In this document: positions 60,844 to 64,000 of the stretch, one piece after another | Layout: every line of letters begins with the position of its first letter | How positions within the stretch are numbered: the first letter of the stretch is position 1 | Origin: Aquabacter sp965279295 | GTDB taxonomy: Bacteria; Pseudomonadota; Alphaproteobacteria; Rhizobiales; Xanthobacteraceae | Length of the DNA: 64,000 bases | Assembly (NCBI GenBank): GCA_965279295.1 | Contig: CBDIHQ010000016.1 | Reading direction: 5' to 3' (one strand) | Notes under the pieces: generated by a model | The model's input: the letters and a program-made list of their open reading frames with translations, nothing else | Database searches by the model: none | What the model was told of the DNA's origin: nothing | Translations under genes and position numbers: made by a program

Positions 60844-63183
60844 TCACTTCCGCTTCATGGCCTCCGCCAGCGCCGCGCCGAAGGCACCTTGAGAGGACGG
60901 CTCGGGCTTGCGCGGCGGGGGAGGGGACGGGCGGCGATCATTACGCGAATCTTGGCGAGGGTCTTGGCGCGGCGCGTTGCGTGTCTCCTGAGCCGGGCGC
61001 TGGGCGCCGGCATCCTTGCGCATGGTGAGGGAAATGCGCTTGCGCGGGATGTCGATTTCCAGAACCCGCACCTTCACGACATCGCCGGCCTTCACCACCT
61101 CGTGGGCGTCCTTGATGAAGCGGTCGGCGAGCTGGGAAACATGCACCAGCCCGTCCTGGTGCACGCCGATATCCACAAACGCCCCGAATGCGGCAACGTT
61201 CGTCACCGTGCCTTCCAGCAGCATGCCGGGGCGCAGGTGCTTCATGTCCTCGATGCCATCAGCGAAGGTGGCGGTCTTGAACTCGGGCCGGGGATCGCGG
61301 CCGGGCTTCTCCAGCTCGGCGATGATGTCGCGCACGGTGGGCAGGCCGAAGCGGTCGTCCACAAACGCGGCGGGATCCAGCGTCCGCAGCTTTGCGCTAT
61401 CGCCCATCAGCGCGCGCAGGTCGCGGCCACAGGCGGCGACGATTTTCTTGGCGACACCATAGGCTTCCGGGTGGACCGAGGAGGCGTCCAGCGGCTCCTT
61501 GCCGTTGGAGATGCGCAGGAACCCGGCGCACTGCTCGAAGGTGCGCGGACCAAGGCGCGCCACCTTCAACAGGTCGCGCCGCGCGGCGAAAGGGCCGTTG
61601 GCATCGCGATGGGCGACGATCGCCTCTGCCAGTGCGGCGCCGAGGCCCGACACCCGCGCCAGCAGAGAGGCCGAGGCGGTGTTGAGATCGACGCCGACCG
61701 CGTTCACCGCATCCTCCACCACGGCGTCCAGCGCGCGGGCAAGGCGGGGCTGGTCGACATCGTGCTGATACTGGCCGACGCCGATGGCCTTGGGCTCGAT
61801 CTTCACCAGTTCGGCCAGCGGGTCCTGCAAACGCCGTCCGATGGAGACCGCGCCGCGCAGCGAGACGTCGAGATTGGGAAATTCGGCGGCGGCTGCGGCG
61901 GAGGCGGAATAGACCGAGGCGCCGGCCTCGCTCACCACCACCTTGATGGGCCGCTTTTCCGTCGGCAGGCGTGCGATGAGGTCGGCCGCCATTCGGTCGG
62001 TCTCGCGGCTCGCGGTGCCGTTGCCGATGGCGACCAGCTCCACATTATGCTTGACGATCAAGGCGGCGAGGGTGGCCTGCGCGCCGTTGATGTCGTTGCG
62101 GGGCTGGAACGGGTAGACGGTGGCGGTATCCAGCAGCTTGCCTGTGCTGTCGACCACGGCGACCTTCACGCCGGTGCGAATGCCGGGGTCGAGGCCCATG
62201 GTGGCGCGGGAACCGGCCGGGGCGGCCAGCAGCAGATCCTTGAGATTGCGGGCGAACACGCGGATCGCCTCTTCCTCCGCGCGCTCCTGCAATTCCACCA
62301 TCAGGTCGATGGAAAGGTTAAGAGAGAGACGCACGCGCCAGGCCCAGCGCACCACCTCCATGAGCCAGATATTGCCCGGTGCGCTGTCGGTGATTTCGAT
62401 CGCGATCGCGATGATCCGCTCGACCGGCTTCACCGGGCTGGCATCGTTCGCATCCACCTCGATATCGACGGAAAGAATGTCCTCGTTGCGCCCGCGCAGC
62501 ATGGCCAGCGCGCGGTGGCTTGGTGTGGTGGACCACCGCTCGAAATGGTCGAAATAATCGGAGAATTTGGCGCCAGCGTCCTGCTTGCCCTCATTGACCC
62601 GCGAGCGGATCACGGCGCGTTCCTTCATATAGCTCCGCAGACGGCCCAGCAGATCGGCATTCTCGGTGAGGCCCTCGACCACGATGTCCCGCGCGCCTTC
62701 CAGCGCCGCCTTCACGTCCAAGATCTCTGGCGAGATATAGGCGGATGCGAGGTCGGCGGGCACTTTGCGACGGTCAGCCAGGATTGCCTGCGCCAACGGA
62801 CCGAGGCCACGTTCGCGGGCGATTTCCGCCTTGGTGCGCCGCTTCGGCTTGAAGGGGAGGTAGATGTCCTCAAGCTCCGCCTTCGTGGTCACTGCGGTGA
62901 TCTTCGCTTCCAGTTCGGCGGTGAGCTTGTCCTGCGAGCGGATGGACTCCAGCACCGTCGCGCGCCGGGATTCCAGCGCCCTGAGATAGGCGAGGCGCTC
63001 CTCCAGGGTGCGAAGCTGGGTGTCGTCCAGCCCGCCGGTCGCTTCCTTGCGGTAGCGCGCGACGAACGGGACGCTGGCGCCTTCATCCAGAAGCGCGATA
63101 GCGGCGGAGACCTGTTCCGCGCGGGCGGCAATCTCGGACGCAATGGTGCGGGTGATGGAAGCGGCAGTGCGGGCGTCGGCCAT
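60844..63183 (-). CDS. tex: Tex family transcriptional accessory / RNA-binding protein
   Basis: 779 residues, full length. Tex N-terminal helical region (to about 200), YqgF/RNase-H-like domain (LDPGIRTGVKVAVVDSTGKLLDTATVYPFQ, about 325-355), HhH region (NTASASLLARVSGLGAALAEAIVAHRD, about 500-530) and a C-terminal S1 domain (GMLLEGTVTNVAAFGAFVDIGVHQDGLVHVSQL, about 650-685), then a Arg/Pro-rich tail. Tex binds RNA and is linked to transcription and toxin expression control. The ATG at 63183 fits the usual start. A small secreted-protein gene follows with its RBS inside the tex end. Confidence 0.96.
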   Translation of the reverse strand: MADARTAASITRTIASEIAARAEQVSAAIALLDEGASVPFVARYRKEATGGLDDTQLRTLEERLAYLRALESRRATVLESIRSQDKLTAELEAKITAVTTKAELEDIYLPFKPKRRTKAEIARERGLGPLAQAILADRRKVPADLASAYISPEILDVKAALEGARDIVVEGLTENADLLGRLRSYMKERAVIRSRVNEGKQDAGAKFSDYFDHFERWSTTPSHRALAMLRGRNEDILSVDIEVDANDASPVKPVERIIAIAIEITDSAPGNIWLMEVVRWAWRVRLSLNLSIDLMVELQERAEEEAIRVFARNLKDLLLAAPAGSRATMGLDPGIRTGVKVAVVDSTGKLLDTATVYPFQPRNDINGAQATLAALIVKHNVELVAIGNGTASRETDRMAADLIARLPTEKRPIKVVVSEAGASVYSASAAAAAEFPNLDVSLRGAVSIGRRLQDPLAELVKIEPKAIGVGQYQHDVDQPRLARALDAVVEDAVNAVGVDLNTASASLLARVSGLGAALAEAIVAHRDANGPFAARRDLLKVARLGPRTFEQCAGFLRISNGKEPLDASSVHPEAYGVAKKIVAACGRDLRALMGDSAKLRTLDPAAFVDDRFGLPTVRDIIAELEKPGRDPRPEFKTATFADGIEDMKHLRPGMLLEGTVTNVAAFGAFVDIGVHQDGLVHVSQLADRFIKDAHEVVKAGDVVKVRVLEIDIPRKRISLTMRKDAGAQRPAQETRNAPRQDPRQDSRNDRRPSPPPPRKPEPSSQGAFGAALAEAMKRK

Positions 63184-63270
63184 TCGGGTCTCGCAGTTCG
63201 GAACGGGCGGGGACCATATGCCTGCCGCTCGCGGCTGCCAACATGCACCGCCGTGTCAGGCGCCATTCGC

Positions 63271-63390
63271 TCCCTCTCCCGCTTGCGGGGGAGGGGTGGG
63301 GAAGGGGCTTGAGCCTAAGGGAAGTGCTTCAGCCCCGCCGCTTCTCACCACTTCCCCCTCCCTAGCCCTCCCCCGCAAGCGGGAGAGGGG
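63271..63390. repeat. Palindromic extragenic repeat, family A copy 2
   Basis: About 120 bp, inverted relative to 1371-1491: arms TCCCTCTCCCGCTTGCGGGG-type (63271-63308) and complement (63352-63390), with the related centre (AGTGGTGAGAAG on the minus strand versus TTGGTGAGAAA in copy 1). The right arm contains the stop codon and last codons of the GntR-type gene. Confidence 0.85.
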
Positions 63391-64000
63391 ATGAGGCTGT
63401 GAGGGGATATGAGGCGGTGCCGAAAATCGCCCGTAGGTCGGGCGCGGTGCCGGGGTCGGAATGAAGGTTTAGGCGCTGCTCGACGTGCATGAAATGGTGG
63501 CGCGACAGGTCGATGGCGCGGGCGACATCGCGGGCACGCAGCGCCTCGACGATGGCGCCATGCTCATCAACCCCGCAGATGGATTGCGAGGCGGGTTCGT
63601 AGACCGAGACCATCACCGACGAGCGGCTCAGCAGGTCGCGCAGGAAGCGGGACAATTCTTCATTGTCGAGAGCATCCACCAGCAGCATGTGGAACGCCCC
63701 GGAGAGGCGCACCGAGGCCGCACGGTCGCCGCGCTCGGCGGCGGCGCGCTCCTCGCGCAGATGGGCGTCCAGGCGGGCCAGGATATCGTCGTTGAGGATC
63801 TGGCCGAGCCGCACCAGCACACCGGCTTCCAGCACCCGGTGAGCCTCATAGACGGCCTTGATCTCGTCGACCGAGGGCCGCGCCACGCGGGCACCGCGAT
63901 TGGGGATGATCTCGATACGCCGTTCGGCACCCAGCCGTTGCAGGACCTTGCGCACCCGCTCGCGGGAGACGCCGAAGCTCTCGGCGAGCTTGTGCTCGGC
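63362..64000 (-). CDS. GntR-family regulator (FCD domain), 5' end outside the window
   Basis: At least 212 residues; the frame stays open to the last base. The winged-helix end is visible at the window edge (AEHKLAESFGVSRERVRKVLQRL, then EIIPNRGARVARPS), followed by the all-helical FCD ligand domain (IKAVYEAHRVLEAGVLVRLGQ; SGAFHMLLVDALDNEELSRFLRDLLSRSSVMV; DEHGAIVEALRARDVARAIDLSRHHFMHVEQRL), whose His/Asp metal or ligand residues appear intact. The last ten or so codons (SSPLPLAGEG) and the stop are read from a palindromic repeat. Confidence 0.9.
   Translation of the reverse strand, partial: AEHKLAESFGVSRERVRKVLQRLGAERRIEIIPNRGARVARPSVDEIKAVYEAHRVLEAGVLVRLGQILNDDILARLDAHLREERAAAERGDRAASVRLSGAFHMLLVDALDNEELSRFLRDLLSRSSVMVSVYEPASQSICGVDEHGAIVEALRARDVARAIDLSRHHFMHVEQRLNLHSDPGTAPDLRAIFGTASYPLTASSPLPLAGEG

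Noticed and set aside
60586..63312. Very long plus-strand open frame (908 codons)
   Set aside because: Antisense shadow of tex and the small secreted gene; its translation has no recognisable domain.

Overview
The window is high-GC DNA, densely packed with genes and with many ATGA or TGATG start/stop overlaps. The gene content and protein style point to an alphaproteobacterium, most likely of the Hyphomicrobiales (Xanthobacteraceae-like). That placement is an inference from dxs, tlyA, aroC-ribB, fabI, a fused urease gamma/beta subunit, the urt-ure arrangement, and EF-P with a lysine at the EpmA site. About 70 genes, one tRNA and several dispersed palindromic repeats can be supported.

Layout. 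1-1.25 kb: end of the ATP synthase operon (atpD partial, atpC, terminator). 1.6-24.2 kb: core and housekeeping genes. These are an ICMT-like methyltransferase with a hydrolase partner, a glycosyltransferase, dxs, tlyA and an RNA methyltransferase, a VWA lipoprotein-like gene, ribB with an N-terminal HTH, aroC, a CorC/HlyC protein, a phosphatase, fabI, tRNA-Pro(CGG), membrane proteins, a Nif11-like small protein, a carbonic anhydrase and a 25-residue membrane peptide. 24.4-36.5 kb: one urea acquisition and hydrolysis block, urtABCDE-ureD-ureAB(fused)-GFA-ureC-DUF29-ureE-ureF-ureG. UrtABCDE imports urea, UreAB/UreC hydrolyse it, and UreDEFG load the nickel. A twice-frameshifted MFS gene follows. 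37.9-45.2 kb: cydAB (bd-type oxidase), a receiver-only response regulator, divergent efp/epmA, a lipoprotein hydrolase and a NUDIX protein with a histone-like Lys/Ala tail.

46.9-53.2 kb is the most unusual region. A four-gene operon reads: PqqD-like leader-binding protein, lasso-peptide B2-type protease, HPr-kinase-like ATPase, asparagine-synthetase-like cyclase. Facing its 3' end is a 48-codon gene on the opposite strand with a strong ribosome binding site, whose product looks like a lasso-type precursor ending in a C-terminal serine. From the same 194-bp AT-rich intergenic region, three tandem tail-collar (microcystin-dependent-type) genes run the other way, followed by a frameshifted GNAT acetyltransferase gene. 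No exporter, isopeptidase or other phage gene is present. I propose that this is a RiPP locus with a C-terminal-Ser-kinase tailoring step, possibly functionally tied to the collar-protein trio.

53.2-64 kb: a tandem antibiotic-biosynthesis-monooxygenase membrane protein; a sugar-acid operon (LacI regulator, polar-amino-acid-type ABC transporter, dgoK, dgoA) with a 16-bp perfect palindrome upstream; tex; and the 3' part of a GntR regulator. Three families of palindromic repeats are dispersed through the window. One copy lies in frame inside ureF and another supplies the C-terminus and stop codon of the GntR gene.
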